Shown: positions 8,881-17,942, counted from the stretch's first letter. The stretch: DNA of 64,000 nt from Shewanella benthica (GCA_023284085.1 JAKVHY010000026.1:36530-100529), one strand, 5' to 3'. The notes: a model not told the origin generated them from the letters alone. Program-made: numbers and translations.

Positions 8881-10959
8881 ATGAGAATGATGGATATGTT
8901 TAATAAAAAAGTTTTAGCTGTAGTTATCGCTTCAACACTTGGCCTTGTGGCTTGTGGATCTGATAATGATAATGATAATGATGTTGCGGCCATTCAAGTG
9001 GATCTTCGTATTCTTGAAACCAGTGATCTTCATACCAACATCATGGATTATGATTATTACAAAACCAAGTATGACCCAAGCATAGGCCTTGCACGAACGG
9101 CTAGCCTGATTAAACAGCGCGGTGCTGAAGTGAGTAACTTCGTATTAGTCGACAACGGTGACTTATTGCAAGGCAGCCCAATGGGCGACTACGTTGCCGA
9201 TAACTTTAAACGCGACAACACCATAGGTGGCACTCACCCAGCATATAAAGCCATGAATACACTCGGCTACTCTGTGGGTAACTTAGGCAACCATGAATTT
9301 AACTATGGCCTGGATTTCTTAAGCGAAGCCATAGCGGGCGCAAACTTCCCTTACATCAATGCTAACGTCTTATGTGAAGCCGATTGCTGGGAAGGCAAAG
9401 AAAAGGGTGATAACTTATTCACCCCTTACATCATCGAAGAAAAAACGGTCATCGATAGCAATGGCGATCAGCAAACGGTTAAAATTGGCTATATCGGCTT
9501 CGTGCCTCCTCAGATATTACTCTGGGATAAGCAGAACCTATCCGGCAAAGTTTCAGTTATGGGTATTATCGAAGCCGCTGAAAAATTCGTTCCACTAATG
9601 AAAGCAGAGGGCGCCGATGTTATCGTCGCTATTCCACACTCAGGCGTGGGCACACCTTCAAACCCTACCGATGTCAACGACGAAAATGCCACTTACGCGC
9701 TATCTCTGGTAGAAGGTATCGATGTAATAACCTTTGGTCACAGCCACTCAGTATTTCCGTCGGCAACATTTGAAGGCCTGGAAAATGCCGATCTGGAGAA
9801 AGGGACCATCAATGGTGTGGCTGCCGTCATGCCTGGCCGTTGGGGTGATAACTTAGGTATTGTCGATCTAAAACTTGAGATGAAAGACGGGGCATGGGTT
9901 ATTATCGACCGCACTGCAAAAGCCGCTCCTATCTATGACAAGAATGCTGATGAACCTGAATTAGTCAGTGCAGATATTGGTATTCGAGACGCCGTTGCAA
10001 TCGAACACCAAGGTACACTTAACTATGTCAACCAGCCGATTGGTAAAGCGTCTGCCGACATGTACAGCTTCCTCACCTTAGTGCAAGATGATCCATCGGT
10101 GCAGATTGTCTCCGATGCCCAGATAGCCAAAGTAAAGGCTAACCTCACAGACGCGTTAAAAGATATTCCGGTGTTATCTGCCGCAGCACCTTTTAAAGCA
10201 GGTGGACGTCACAGCACTACCGCCGATGCAGACTCCTATGTGCAAGTTCCAGCTGGCGATTTGACCTACAAAAATGCAGCAGATCTTTATCTATATCCAA
10301 ATACCATGGTTGTAGTAAAAGTCACTGGGGCAGAAGTTAAAGATTGGCTAGAGTGCAGTGCAAACCAATTTAACCAAATATCAGCGACCTCTACAGAGCC
10401 GCAGTATTTAATCAATTGGGACACACACAGAACCTACAACTTCGATGTCATCGATGGCGTCACCTACAAGATTGATGTGACTCAACCGACTAAGTTTGAT
10501 GGTGATTGTAAACTGCTTGATGCCGATGCCAACCGTATCGTCGGTCTAGCTTATACCGAGGACGGAATATCAATCACTGGCGATGAATTTGCTACCAAAG
10601 AGTTCATCATAGCGACAAACAACTACCGCGCATTCGGTGGTAAATTTGCGGGTACTGGTTCAGATTACGTCATCATGGAGCTACCGGATAGTAACCGTGA
10701 AGCACTGGCTCAGTACATCACAGATGAAACTGCAGAACATGGTCAAGTCGATCCAACTGCAGACTACAACTGGGACTTCGTGACGATCAACACCAGCACT
10801 GAGTTGGATATTCGCTTCGAAACTCAGGACAGTGAGCTCGCTGACGAGTTTATTCTTGAGAATCAATTACGTCCGTTAACTAAACGTGCTGACTTAACTG
10901 ATGAATTTGGTTTCGCCATCTACAATATAGACTTAACAACCGAAGCTACCGCTAAGTAA
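8881..10959 (+). CDS. cpdB: CpdB-like 2',3'-cyclic-nucleotide phosphodiesterase/3'-nucleotidase, lipoprotein
   Basis: Calcineurin-type metallophosphoesterase plus C-terminal 5'-nucleotidase domain, 692 aa, acting on cyclic nucleotides and 3'-nucleotides outside the inner membrane. Family marks are LRILETSDLHTN at residue ~42, VDNGDLLQGSP, LGNHEFNYGLDF and FGHSHSVF, which carry the two-metal ligands. The DYDYYK sequence after the first motif is typical of CpdB rather than UshA. The signal ends LVACGSDND, a lipobox, whereas E. coli CpdB is a soluble periplasmic protein. The exact start among the clustered ATGs (8881, 8887, 8890, 8896) is uncertain. Probably scavenges phosphate and nucleosides from RNA breakdown, a role compatible with the ExeM-like nuclease further along. 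Confidence 0.9.
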   Translation: MRMMDMFNKKVLAVVIASTLGLVACGSDNDNDNDVAAIQVDLRILETSDLHTNIMDYDYYKTKYDPSIGLARTASLIKQRGAEVSNFVLVDNGDLLQGSPMGDYVADNFKRDNTIGGTHPAYKAMNTLGYSVGNLGNHEFNYGLDFLSEAIAGANFPYINANVLCEADCWEGKEKGDNLFTPYIIEEKTVIDSNGDQQTVKIGYIGFVPPQILLWDKQNLSGKVSVMGIIEAAEKFVPLMKAEGADVIVAIPHSGVGTPSNPTDVNDENATYALSLVEGIDVITFGHSHSVFPSATFEGLENADLEKGTINGVAAVMPGRWGDNLGIVDLKLEMKDGAWVIIDRTAKAAPIYDKNADEPELVSADIGIRDAVAIEHQGTLNYVNQPIGKASADMYSFLTLVQDDPSVQIVSDAQIAKVKANLTDALKDIPVLSAAAPFKAGGRHSTTADADSYVQVPAGDLTYKNAADLYLYPNTMVVVKVTGAEVKDWLECSANQFNQISATSTEPQYLINWDTHRTYNFDVIDGVTYKIDVTQPTKFDGDCKLLDADANRIVGLAYTEDGISITGDEFATKEFIIATNNYRAFGGKFAGTGSDYVIMELPDSNREALAQYITDETAEHGQVDPTADYNWDFVTINTSTELDIRFETQDSELADEFILENQLRPLTKRADLTDEFGFAIYNIDLTTEATAK

Positions 10960-10982
10960 AACTTAAGCTGTGCTTTATTAAA

Positions 10983-11010
10983 TCAAAGGCTCCCAAGGGA
11001 GCCTTTTCAA
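10983..11010 (+). terminator. Rho-independent terminator after cpdB
   Basis: Stem aaaggctccc / gggagccttt followed by T-rich sequence; it sits between convergent genes. Confidence 0.85.
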
Positions 11011-11036
11011 TTTCACATTAAAAAACTATAGTTTTA

Positions 11037-11885
11037 TCAGTTTACTATTTCATTCCTCCGCCAGATTTCAGTGATCTTAGGGTCCAGGTAATTGGTGCAC
11101 AATTTAGGCATCACCAAGAATAAGACCAATAAGCTGACAATATAACGAATAACGATAATATCGATAACCATTGCTAATGAGGCAAGGCCAATAAACACGG
11201 CAAGAAAGGGAAATGCTGCTTTGAATCTGGTCCGTTCATTCCTATGATATTCCAACTCTTCAGGCAATAAGAGTTGCACCAACTCCAACGCATGAGCTTT
11301 AACCGTCTGGTTAATGAAAACTACCCTATGTCGCTTACCTTTGTGCTTTACATAGAAAATATCAGAATTATGATCGCTCACCAGCTCAGAGATCTCATCG
11401 AAAGGAATTCGCCGCACTTTTCGGGGATCGGCTAACGCAATGAGCTCATCAACTGAGGTACCATGTTGATATTTGATTTGTAACCGTTTAGCCATCCTAC
11501 GTTCAAACTCGAAAAAAACCAGCTCGTCGGCTTGTATTAGCACTAAGTATTTATCATCGATATCTAGCCAAGAGTTTTGCGTGTAAAACCCCTCGGGAAG
11601 ACTCCCTTGTGAGACCCTTACACTCAAATGCTTGAGTGAAATATAGGCCGTAACACTCACAAACACGCTGAATAACACGGCATTAAAGAAATGTTCTACC
11701 ACCCCTTCAGCAGCCAAATGAGTATCTACAAATACGGCTTGATCTAACTGTTGCCACAAATAGGAGTCAGGATCAAAGTATTCGACAATCAGTAGCGACC
11801 AAAAAGTAGTGAAAATGAAAATCGCGAAGGTGAGAGCCCAAATAACATGCTGGCTTTTCTGGCTTAGAGAACGATATTTAATCAT
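11037..11885 (-). CDS. Uncharacterised membrane protein
   Basis: I do not recognise the family. The 282-aa protein has an N-terminal membrane segment near residues 15-35, a second around 62-82, a cytosolic middle of about 130 residues with PH-like alternating hydrophobic pattern (residues ~95-215), and a C-terminal hydrophobic pair around 225-265. The middle is rich in charged residues and contains no recognisable catalytic motif. It stands alone, convergent with cpdB. It may be a stress-response membrane protein; function is unknown. Confidence 0.7.
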   Translation of the reverse strand: MIKYRSLSQKSQHVIWALTFAIFIFTTFWSLLIVEYFDPDSYLWQQLDQAVFVDTHLAAEGVVEHFFNAVLFSVFVSVTAYISLKHLSVRVSQGSLPEGFYTQNSWLDIDDKYLVLIQADELVFFEFERRMAKRLQIKYQHGTSVDELIALADPRKVRRIPFDEISELVSDHNSDIFYVKHKGKRHRVVFINQTVKAHALELVQLLLPEELEYHRNERTRFKAAFPFLAVFIGLASLAMVIDIIVIRYIVSLLVLFLVMPKLCTNYLDPKITEIWRRNEIVN

Positions 11886-12275
11886 GTTACTTCCCTGTAT
11901 ATTACGACATAAACTTTACCGAATTACATTCACCAATTTATCCGATGTAACACGGTAAACTTATAACTTCTGCCCGCTCCCTTCCTGGAACGAAAACTCT
12001 CACTACATAATTTATCTATCACTAAGAATATAGCAGAAAAAACACGTTTAGCGCCGTAAATTGACACTTTTCACTCATTCATACTAATGAATATGGCACG
12101 TAAACTATTTTATCTTTTGCCTCTTTGGGCAATAAGCTCATCTCTATCAAACTCTGTCATATCACTTACGATTAGGTTCGAAACCATCATATCTGAGTAG
12201 CTTGGCATCTAACTCTTCCCAGCTCGCTTTCGATGACACAAAGTTATGCTTAAAGTTAATCAATGATTATTAATG
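11886..12275. other. Intergenic region with coding-like short frames
   Basis: About 390 bp. On the minus strand, directly after the PhzF stop, 12162-12263 forms a 33-codon frame starting TTG and ending in TGA, with protein-like composition (SWEELDAKLLRYDGFE). One base later an ATG opens a 16-codon frame. No ribosome site supports either one strongly. This may be a decayed gene or a very short gene; nothing else was recognised here. Confidence 0.3.
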
Positions 12276-13193
12276 TCAGTCCAGATATAGCTCACCTTTA
12301 CTCACCAGCACACTGTTACCGCCAATCCAGGTATCGATAACTTGCCCTGCCTTTTTAAGCGCTCTAGCCTTAAGCACGCTAGGACGGCCCATCTCGACGC
12401 CTTGGGCTATGGTCCAACACAGCATCCCCTCTTGCAAACTTGAATAATGCGCTAGCAGTCCAGCTAATGCACAATTTGCACTGCCAGTAGCCGGATCTTC
12501 CGGTACACCATCGAATGGGGCAAACATACGAGCTTGAATATCAAACTGCGGCTCTGCTTTTGACGCTTCATCTCGTTTTACATAGAGATGAATATCCGGG
12601 GTTACGCCTATGGCTCGTATCTTCTCGAACGCGTCCAACTTAGCTCTCGCACTTGCTAATGCATCTAAACTCATAAGCTCAACAATGAGGAATGGCAACC
12701 CCACCGAAGCCACAATAGGTTGATGAGTGCTAAGCTGGATATCATCAAGGTTGAGCGACAGAGCCTCGGCAACCAGAGACGCATCGATACTTTGCCCCAA
12801 GGAGACAACCTCTGGTGCTTTGAGTTCACAGAAAATAGCGCCATCGGCTTGCGGTGCTATGGAGATGGGCACCAGCCCAGCCTTCTCCTCGAAGATAATT
12901 GTTTGCAGCTCTTGCCTATCGAGCAACCCCGTCTTAGCCAATAAAAATGCGGTGCCCACATTGGGATGTCCAGCAAAGGGCACCTCGGTAGACGGGGTGA
13001 AAATTCGTACCTTTCTCGTGTTACCTCGCTCAGCTGGAAACACGAATGTGCTCTCAGGAAAGTTAAACTCACGAGCGATCTGTTGCATCTGTTCAGAGGT
13101 TAATCCTTGCGCATCCGGCAATACGGCTAATTGGTTGCCACCAAAACGTTTATCGGTAAAGACATCACAAATATAATAGGGGTAAGACTTCAT
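12276..13193 (-). CDS. PhzF-family phenazine biosynthesis-like isomerase
   Basis: Protein of 305 aa with the diaminopimelate-epimerase-like fold of the PhzF family. Visible motifs are FGGNQLAVL near the N-terminus, FNFPESTFVF with the catalytic-type Glu, PFAGHPNVGTAF, and the C-terminal EDPATGSANCA block. Most PhzF homologues outside phenazine clusters have unknown substrates, and there are no other phz genes here. A start at 13229 is possible, but ATG at 13191-13193 follows AAGGAAAA at good spacing and matches the family N-terminus (MKSYPYYICDVF). It is last in a possible minus-strand run with the CHMI, OsmC and GNAT genes. Confidence 0.9.
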   Translation of the reverse strand: MKSYPYYICDVFTDKRFGGNQLAVLPDAQGLTSEQMQQIAREFNFPESTFVFPAERGNTRKVRIFTPSTEVPFAGHPNVGTAFLLAKTGLLDRQELQTIIFEEKAGLVPISIAPQADGAIFCELKAPEVVSLGQSIDASLVAEALSLNLDDIQLSTHQPIVASVGLPFLIVELMSLDALASARAKLDAFEKIRAIGVTPDIHLYVKRDEASKAEPQFDIQARMFAPFDGVPEDPATGSANCALAGLLAHYSSLQEGMLCWTIAQGVEMGRPSVLKARALKKAGQVIDTWIGGNSVLVSKGELYLD

Positions 13194-13272
13194 CGAACAC
13201 TTTTCCTTGGTTATTCTTTGACTTAACAAAGGCTAACAATAAGCCGCCATGACTCTTCTCGTTATTTAGAAC

Positions 13273-13635
13273 TCACGAGATCTCACGCTTGCTGATAGAA
13301 CGTCGATTACTATAGGCATGCCTTGGAATATCTCTCACCTCGGTAGAGATCATCTCGACATTAGGTAGCAAATCGCAAACCGCCTTAGTGACAAGATCGG
13401 CGAGTTGCTTCTTCTGCATTTCGCTTCGACCACTTAACAGATGCACTAAGGTATGCACATAGGGAGCTTTGATACCGCCAACCACATAATGTTCAGACAA
13501 GACGAGTCTGGCTTTTACATCACCAATATCAAACAGATTTGATGACTCAGCGGCGTCATGGACGGCCAATACTAGCAGGTCAAAATCTACTAGGGATGTA
13601 AACTCAGCAGGGCACTCAATCACGCAATGAGGCAC
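13273..13635 (-). CDS. 5-carboxymethyl-2-hydroxymuconate isomerase-like tautomerase
   Basis: Small tautomerase of 120 aa resembling HpaF/CHMI of homoprotocatechuate degradation. Longer frames reach an ATG at 13677, but the correct start is almost surely GTG at 13633-13635. It has AAGGAG six bases upstream, and it places Pro at position 2 (PHCVIECP), the N-terminal catalytic base after Met removal in this superfamily. The C-terminal RDIPRHAYSNRR region is also CHMI-like. No other hpa genes surround it, so the natural substrate is uncertain. Confidence 0.85.
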   Translation of the reverse strand: MPHCVIECPAEFTSLVDFDLLVLAVHDAAESSNLFDIGDVKARLVLSEHYVVGGIKAPYVHTLVHLLSGRSEMQKKQLADLVTKAVCDLLPNVEMISTEVRDIPRHAYSNRRSISKREIS

Positions 13636-13700
13636 ACTATTCTCCTTAAATTTATAGCATTCTATAGGCATAAGCATGCTTGCTTGAGCCTCTCATTACT

Positions 13701-14171
13701 TTATGTAAGCACTATCTCAGTGATCACTTCAGTCTTAACCGAGTTAGCAATAAAACACTGCTCATGGGATTGATGGTGCATCTTCTCTAGCTGTTCCAGA
13801 CTAGGCAGTTTATCCCCTGAAAATTGCACTTTCGGCCTGAGGATAACCTGAGTCATTGCCATTTTACCCTCGTCATTCTTGCTCATCACACCAAGGGCAT
13901 TGTCGGTGTAGTTATCGATGACAAACTTGCGCTTGGCGGCGATGGCAAGAAAGAACAACATATGGCAACTGGACAGTGATGCCACAAAGGCTTCTTCAGG
14001 GTCAACATTAGTTTCAACAGAGAAAGGCAGAGGCACAATATGAACAGAAGATGAGGCTGGCACTATTACCCCGCCCTCGAACTGCCACTCATGCCCTCGG
14101 CTATATTGGTTATCGACAAAATTTTCAGACTCTTGTCTGATCCAGGTGACTCTTGCAAAATATTCAGACAT
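13701..14171 (-). CDS. OsmC-family protein
   Basis: OsmC/Ohr-type protein of 156 aa. Peroxiredoxin-like members reduce organic hydroperoxides with two cysteines. Here both are present: Cys in SLSSCHMLFFLA and Cys in HEQCFIANSVKTEV. The PEEAFVASLSSCHM segment is the standard family signature. The gene lies 12 bp downstream of the GNAT gene stop-to-start and upstream of the CHMI gene on the same strand, so co-transcription is likely. Substrate not determinable. Confidence 0.9.
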   Translation of the reverse strand: MSEYFARVTWIRQESENFVDNQYSRGHEWQFEGGVIVPASSSVHIVPLPFSVETNVDPEEAFVASLSSCHMLFFLAIAAKRKFVIDNYTDNALGVMSKNDEGKMAMTQVILRPKVQFSGDKLPSLEQLEKMHHQSHEQCFIANSVKTEVITEIVLT

Positions 14172-14183
14172 AGCTGTTCCTTT

Positions 14184-14681
14184 TTATTTAACCAGATAGA
14201 GACAATTATCCAGCCCTATAGGCTGTGGATATTGAGTTTCTACGAAGCCAAGACTCAGATAAAGGTGTAGAGCGGGTAAGTTATGGCTGAGGACAAACAA
14301 GGATAGATTGCCGGGCATAGCTTCTATCCCTAAGCGCTGACAAGCTAACTCACTCAAGAGCGATATCAAGATATGGCTTATTTTTTTATTTTCAAACCTT
14401 CCCGACAAGCATCTCTTACCGCGAAAAGCAGGTGCTATGACCAGACGGCCCAGATGACACTTATCATTGCGGCGGTAACACTGACCAAACCCGGCTAGCT
14501 GACCTTCATTCGTTATTAGAGAATATGAGATTAAATCATCTAAATTAAGATCTTCGATAAAGCTTGCATCAGTGAAAGGGTATCTAAAACCGGGGCCCGC
14601 CCAATTTTTAAGTGCAGCCTCATCGGTAAACCAGGTCATCATCTGTTGTACTTGATATCTGTCGACATTTAACAGCTTCAT
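14184..14681 (-). CDS. GNAT-family N-acetyltransferase
   Basis: Protein of 165 aa with the GNAT pattern: GQLAGFGQCYRR beta strands, CHLGRLVIAPAFRGKR as the acetyl-CoA loop region, and SLFVLSHNLPALHLYLSLGF at the C-terminal end. The longer frame from 14708 lacks a ribosome site, while ATG at 14679-14681 is preceded by AGAAG at about 7 bases, so this start is preferred. Acceptor substrate unknown. First gene of the probable GNAT-OsmC-CHMI-PhzF run. Confidence 0.85.
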   Translation of the reverse strand: MKLLNVDRYQVQQMMTWFTDEAALKNWAGPGFRYPFTDASFIEDLNLDDLISYSLITNEGQLAGFGQCYRRNDKCHLGRLVIAPAFRGKRCLSGRFENKKISHILISLLSELACQRLGIEAMPGNLSLFVLSHNLPALHLYLSLGFVETQYPQPIGLDNCLYLVK

Positions 14682-14875
14682 ATTAATTCTTCTAACCCTT
14701 TTGCTCATATAAATGTAAATGCATAATGGCGAAACGAGTGTACAAAACGCTATCTGAAAACACCTTTACAAGGTACAGTATTCATCAAAGGTAAAGTAAG
14801 ATATTTATCTGTTTATATTCCATTTAATTCAAATTAGTTGTAACTAGATAATCTAACCCATTAAGGTTTATATTT

Positions 14876-15499
14876 ATGTCTTTAGTGCCCTTCTCTCAAG
14901 CATGCGAAAATAACAAGGCCCCGATACTCGAGGCTATTAGCCAGGCCTTTTCATCATCGAACCTGGTATTAGAAATAGGCACAGGAACGGGACAACATGC
15001 TGTGCATTTCGCTCAAGCTTTGCCCCATCTGACTTGGCAAACCAGCGATCAGGCTTGTTATATCGATGGCATTAACGCACAACTAAACCAGGCACGCTCA
15101 CAAGGCGATAGAGGTACTGATAATTTAAGCCCCCCTTTGATACTGGACGTGACTCAGCCCTGGCCGCTTTCGAGTCATCAAGCAGGAATTGATGGTATTT
15201 TTACCGCTAACACCTTGCATATCATGGCAAAAGAGATGGTCGAAGCCTTCTTTATTGGCGTAGGTAAACATCTGCGTACCCAAGGTAACCTGTGTATTTA
15301 TGGCCCCTTCAATTACGCCGGTAACTACACCAGTGAGAGTAATGCTAGATTCGATATCTGGTTAGCGCAGCAGGATCCGAGAAGCGCCATACGAGACATT
15401 GAATGGATAGTTCAGCTTGCAGAAACTCAAGGACTTAGATTAGTAGGTGACCATTCCATGCCGGCCAATAACCGTTTACTGCATTTTGTGAAATCATAA
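14876..15499 (+). CDS. DUF938-family SAM-dependent methyltransferase
   Basis: Cytosolic protein of 207 aa. Residues ~32-42 form the SAM-binding motif I (LEIGTGTGQHAVHFA), followed by the typical DUF938 sequence PHLTWQTSDQ and later FTANTLHIMAKE and YGPFNYAGNYTSESN. These match the DUF938 family, widespread in proteobacteria and of unknown substrate. Stand-alone gene with no clear terminator. Confidence 0.92.
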   Translation: MSLVPFSQACENNKAPILEAISQAFSSSNLVLEIGTGTGQHAVHFAQALPHLTWQTSDQACYIDGINAQLNQARSQGDRGTDNLSPPLILDVTQPWPLSSHQAGIDGIFTANTLHIMAKEMVEAFFIGVGKHLRTQGNLCIYGPFNYAGNYTSESNARFDIWLAQQDPRSAIRDIEWIVQLAETQGLRLVGDHSMPANNRLLHFVKS

Positions 15500-15649
15500 C
15501 GCGCCTTTTAGCTCAGTATTAATATGCCTCACCGGTTAACACATAAAAATCGCCCTGAGCGGGAATGCTTGAGTTTGAACGAGATGGGCACAGGCTATTT
15601 ACTCGAGTGTTTTAACAAGAACTCTTGTATCCGCACATAGAGCCGAACT

Positions 15650-16570
15650 CTATCTATTGCATAAGTCGCTTATTCCCTGAGTCTGCAACACCTCATCTTT
15701 CTCGATATAGTCCTGCATAAAATCACGTAAACACTTAGCTTTGGCACTCAAGAGTCTGCCACTAGGCCAGACGGCGTATAGCTCTCGCTTAGGACCTGAC
15801 CAATCTATAAGTACCTGGACTAAATTGCCATCACGTAAATCTTGGTATACTTCGCTGATAGGCAACAAGGCAATACCTATCCCATCACAAGCCCACTGAC
15901 TTGCCATCTTAATATCATTGACAAAAGTATTGATACTAGGCGTGAGCTCCACCTCATTTCCGCTGACTCTATGGGTCAATGTCCACACCGAAATACTATT
16001 TACCCCTATGATCCTATGCCTGGAAAGCTCGTCCAATTGAGCTGGCGCCGCATGATTGTTCAGATAGTCATGGGAAGCGACAAGAACAGTTGGAATGAAA
16101 CCCAATCCCTTCTGATACAGCTGAGAATCTTTTTGCGGCCCGATCCTCAGGGCAATATCGGCTTGGGCAGCCAAAATATCTTGATTGGCATTATTCAAAC
16201 TGAGATCCAGCTGAATATCGGGATAGGACTTGATAAACGATGACCACATGGGCTGCAGTAACCCGGTGGATATATTGGTCGGTGCCAGCACTTTCAGCTT
16301 ACCACTGAGCAGATGCAAGTCTGCTGAGAGGCTACGTTGTGTGGCTTCAAATGTCTGTACTAACTCATAGAATGCCTGGTAATACACCTCACCTTCCGCC
16401 GTCAGAGAAAACTGACGCGCAGACCTATGTATCAACTTACATCCAATAGAAGTTTCGAGTTTTTGCAGGCGACGGGTCACAGTGGCGGCGGGCAGTCGTA
16501 ACAGCTTCGCCGCGGTAGCTAACCCTCGCGACTGAACGATGTGGATATAGAGCGCTATGTCATCTAACAT
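15650..16570 (-). CDS. LysR-family transcriptional regulator
   Basis: LysR regulator of 306 aa. N-terminal helix-turn-helix (LATAAKLLRLPAATVTRRLQ) and a C-terminal substrate-binding domain beginning near residue 90. The open frame extends to 16696, but ATG at 16568-16570 (MLDDIALYIHIVQSRG) gives the usual length and start; its ribosome site is weak. It is divergent from the monooxygenase/DUF2798/Rid cluster across about 165 bp and is the obvious candidate to control it. Confidence 0.9.
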   Translation of the reverse strand: MLDDIALYIHIVQSRGLATAAKLLRLPAATVTRRLQKLETSIGCKLIHRSARQFSLTAEGEVYYQAFYELVQTFEATQRSLSADLHLLSGKLKVLAPTNISTGLLQPMWSSFIKSYPDIQLDLSLNNANQDILAAQADIALRIGPQKDSQLYQKGLGFIPTVLVASHDYLNNHAAPAQLDELSRHRIIGVNSISVWTLTHRVSGNEVELTPSINTFVNDIKMASQWACDGIGIALLPISEVYQDLRDGNLVQVLIDWSGPKRELYAVWPSGRLLSAKAKCLRDFMQDYIEKDEVLQTQGISDLCNR

Positions 16571-16736
16571 GATTTCATAAATGGAATTTATAATTGAATT
16601 GTTACGTATATTTATAATAAACGAAATCATATAAGCTCGTCTAACTTTCTTAATAAACATCGACGTACTAAATAAGCGCCAATACTGAGAAATCAAAAGT
16701 TAGCAAACTAACATTAGCAGTCAATCTGGAGGCAAC

Positions 16737-17036
16737 ATGGGTCAATTATGGATAAATGCGGGTCTGGTTACAGAAGCAGGCTTAGATACAGACGAAGTCA
16801 GTCTGGCACTGCACACATTGGCAGCGTCAACGGTCAAGGAAGCTGGCTGTATAAAATTTGAAGTGCTGCAACATCAAGACAATCCGTCTCGCTTTACCCT
16901 TTGGGAACACTGGGTAAGCAGTGATGCACTCAGCGCGCACTTTGAAGCCGAGCATACGCTAGCTTATCTTGCACGTAACTTGACTAAAGTAACTTATGTC
17001 GAAAAACTAACCATGGTCACTAACGAAGAAAAATGA
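16737..17036 (+). CDS. ABM-domain putative quinol monooxygenase (YgiN-like)
   Basis: Small antibiotic-biosynthesis-monooxygenase-fold protein of 99 aa. The typical pattern is visible: EAGCIKFEVLQHQDNP, FTLWEHWVSSDALSAHF and the C-terminal strand YVEKLTMV. Family members oxidise quinols or related aromatics without cofactor, usually as dimers. Strong ribosome site CTGGAGG before the ATG. Its stop overlaps the start of the DUF2798 gene (ATGATGA), so the two are translationally coupled. Divergent from the LysR gene. Confidence 0.88.
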   Translation: MGQLWINAGLVTEAGLDTDEVSLALHTLAASTVKEAGCIKFEVLQHQDNPSRFTLWEHWVSSDALSAHFEAEHTLAYLARNLTKVTYVEKLTMVTNEEK

Positions 17037-17266
17037 TGAAACAACGCATTGTATTTTCGCTATTAATGTCATTTGTGCTCTCCTTGCTGATGACCCTTTG
17101 GATAACCTGGATTAACTTAGGACTACAGCCAAACTTTCTCTGGTTATGGACCAAGGCCTTCATACTGGCATGGCCCGCAGCCGCCAGCATCTCCTTCCTA
17201 TTTGCCCCTAAGGTGCATAAGTTAACTGAAAAAATAGTCAGTAAATGGTTAAAATCGGCAGGGTAA
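17033..17266 (+). CDS. DUF2798 small membrane protein
   Basis: 77-aa protein with two transmembrane segments (residues ~5-30 and ~38-62), matching DUF2798, a family of unknown function. The pattern WITWINLGLQPNFLW then WPAAASISFLFAPKV is characteristic. Overlaps the preceding monooxygenase gene by 4 bp. Confidence 0.85.
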   Translation: MMKQRIVFSLLMSFVLSLLMTLWITWINLGLQPNFLWLWTKAFILAWPAAASISFLFAPKVHKLTEKIVSKWLKSAG

Positions 17267-17321
17267 ACAGCTGTAAATATAGAATCGAGCATCTGTATAT
17301 CCAGCACAAAAAGGAATTTAT

Positions 17322-17696
17322 ATGAATGTTCAACGCATCAATTATGCCGAGCTTGGCGAAATTGCAGGGCCTTACGTTCACGCCAGCATTCACAAGCATA
17401 CTCTGTACACATCTGGCCTCACCGCGTTTGGTACTCAGGCTCAAACGGGTAATATCTGTGAGCAGGCCAGCGTTATATTCTCGCAGCTGAGCCTAATTGC
17501 GACTCGACAGAACATCACATTAGCCACATTGATCAAAGTCACCATTTTTGTGACCGACTTGAGCGATATCGGACTATTGCGGCAGACCTTATTCAACATC
17601 TATGGAGACCACTTACCCGCAAGCTCCTTGATCAAGGTCGACGCCCTCTTCTGCGACGACTTAAAAATAGAGGTAGAAGCCATACTAGGACTCTAG
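17322..17696 (+). CDS. Rid-family (RidA/YjgF) protein
   Basis: 124-aa protein of the Rid superfamily; RidA members hydrolyse reactive enamine/imine intermediates. Family pattern visible in GPYVHASIHKHTLYTSGLTA, LATLIKVTIFVTDLSD and LPASSLIKVDAL. The position that holds the RidA arginine (usually near R105 in 'R.. V') is not preserved: the sequence reads SSLIKVDALF, where typical RidA has 'P.R..VEV'. It may therefore belong to a Rid subgroup without imine deaminase activity. AAAGGA ribosome site; probably the third gene of the cluster, 55 bp after DUF2798. Confidence 0.85.
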   Translation: MNVQRINYAELGEIAGPYVHASIHKHTLYTSGLTAFGTQAQTGNICEQASVIFSQLSLIATRQNITLATLIKVTIFVTDLSDIGLLRQTLFNIYGDHLPASSLIKVDALFCDDLKIEVEAILGL

Positions 17697-17760
17697 TGTA
17701 GTTTTGCAGCTTTCAAACCACGCTCAACAGCAATTATGCCGAGTCTGACCCTAGCTTGTA

Positions 17761-17832
17761 TTGCAGACTTGCAGACTTGCAGACTTGCAGACTTGCAGAC
17801 TTGCAGACTTGCAGACTTGCAGACTTGCAGAC
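17761..17832. repeat. 8-bp tandem repeat, nine perfect copies
   Basis: The unit 'ttgcagac' is repeated nine times without a mismatch, 72 bp, in the space between the Rid gene and the S9 peptidase gene, about 110 bp upstream of the latter's start. Confidence 0.97.
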
Positions 17833-17942
17833 CAACTATAAGGGTTAGTTTGGTTACCACGCATATAAATATTCACATGTCTTGAACATTAAAAAACATG
17901 ATCGTATACTTTATCCATAAAGGGATTTAATTTGGTAAGAAC

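Noticed and set aside
12276..13193. Part of a phenazine gene cluster
   Set aside because: No other phz genes are near; PhzF-like proteins are common outside phenazine pathways.
13636..13677. N-terminal extension of the CHMI-like protein
   Set aside because: It would hide the catalytic Pro and lacks a ribosome site; GTG at 13635 is better supported.
17761..17832. CRISPR repeat or iteron origin
   Set aside because: Copies are directly adjoining, only 8 bp long and have no spacers. There is no replication gene nearby.
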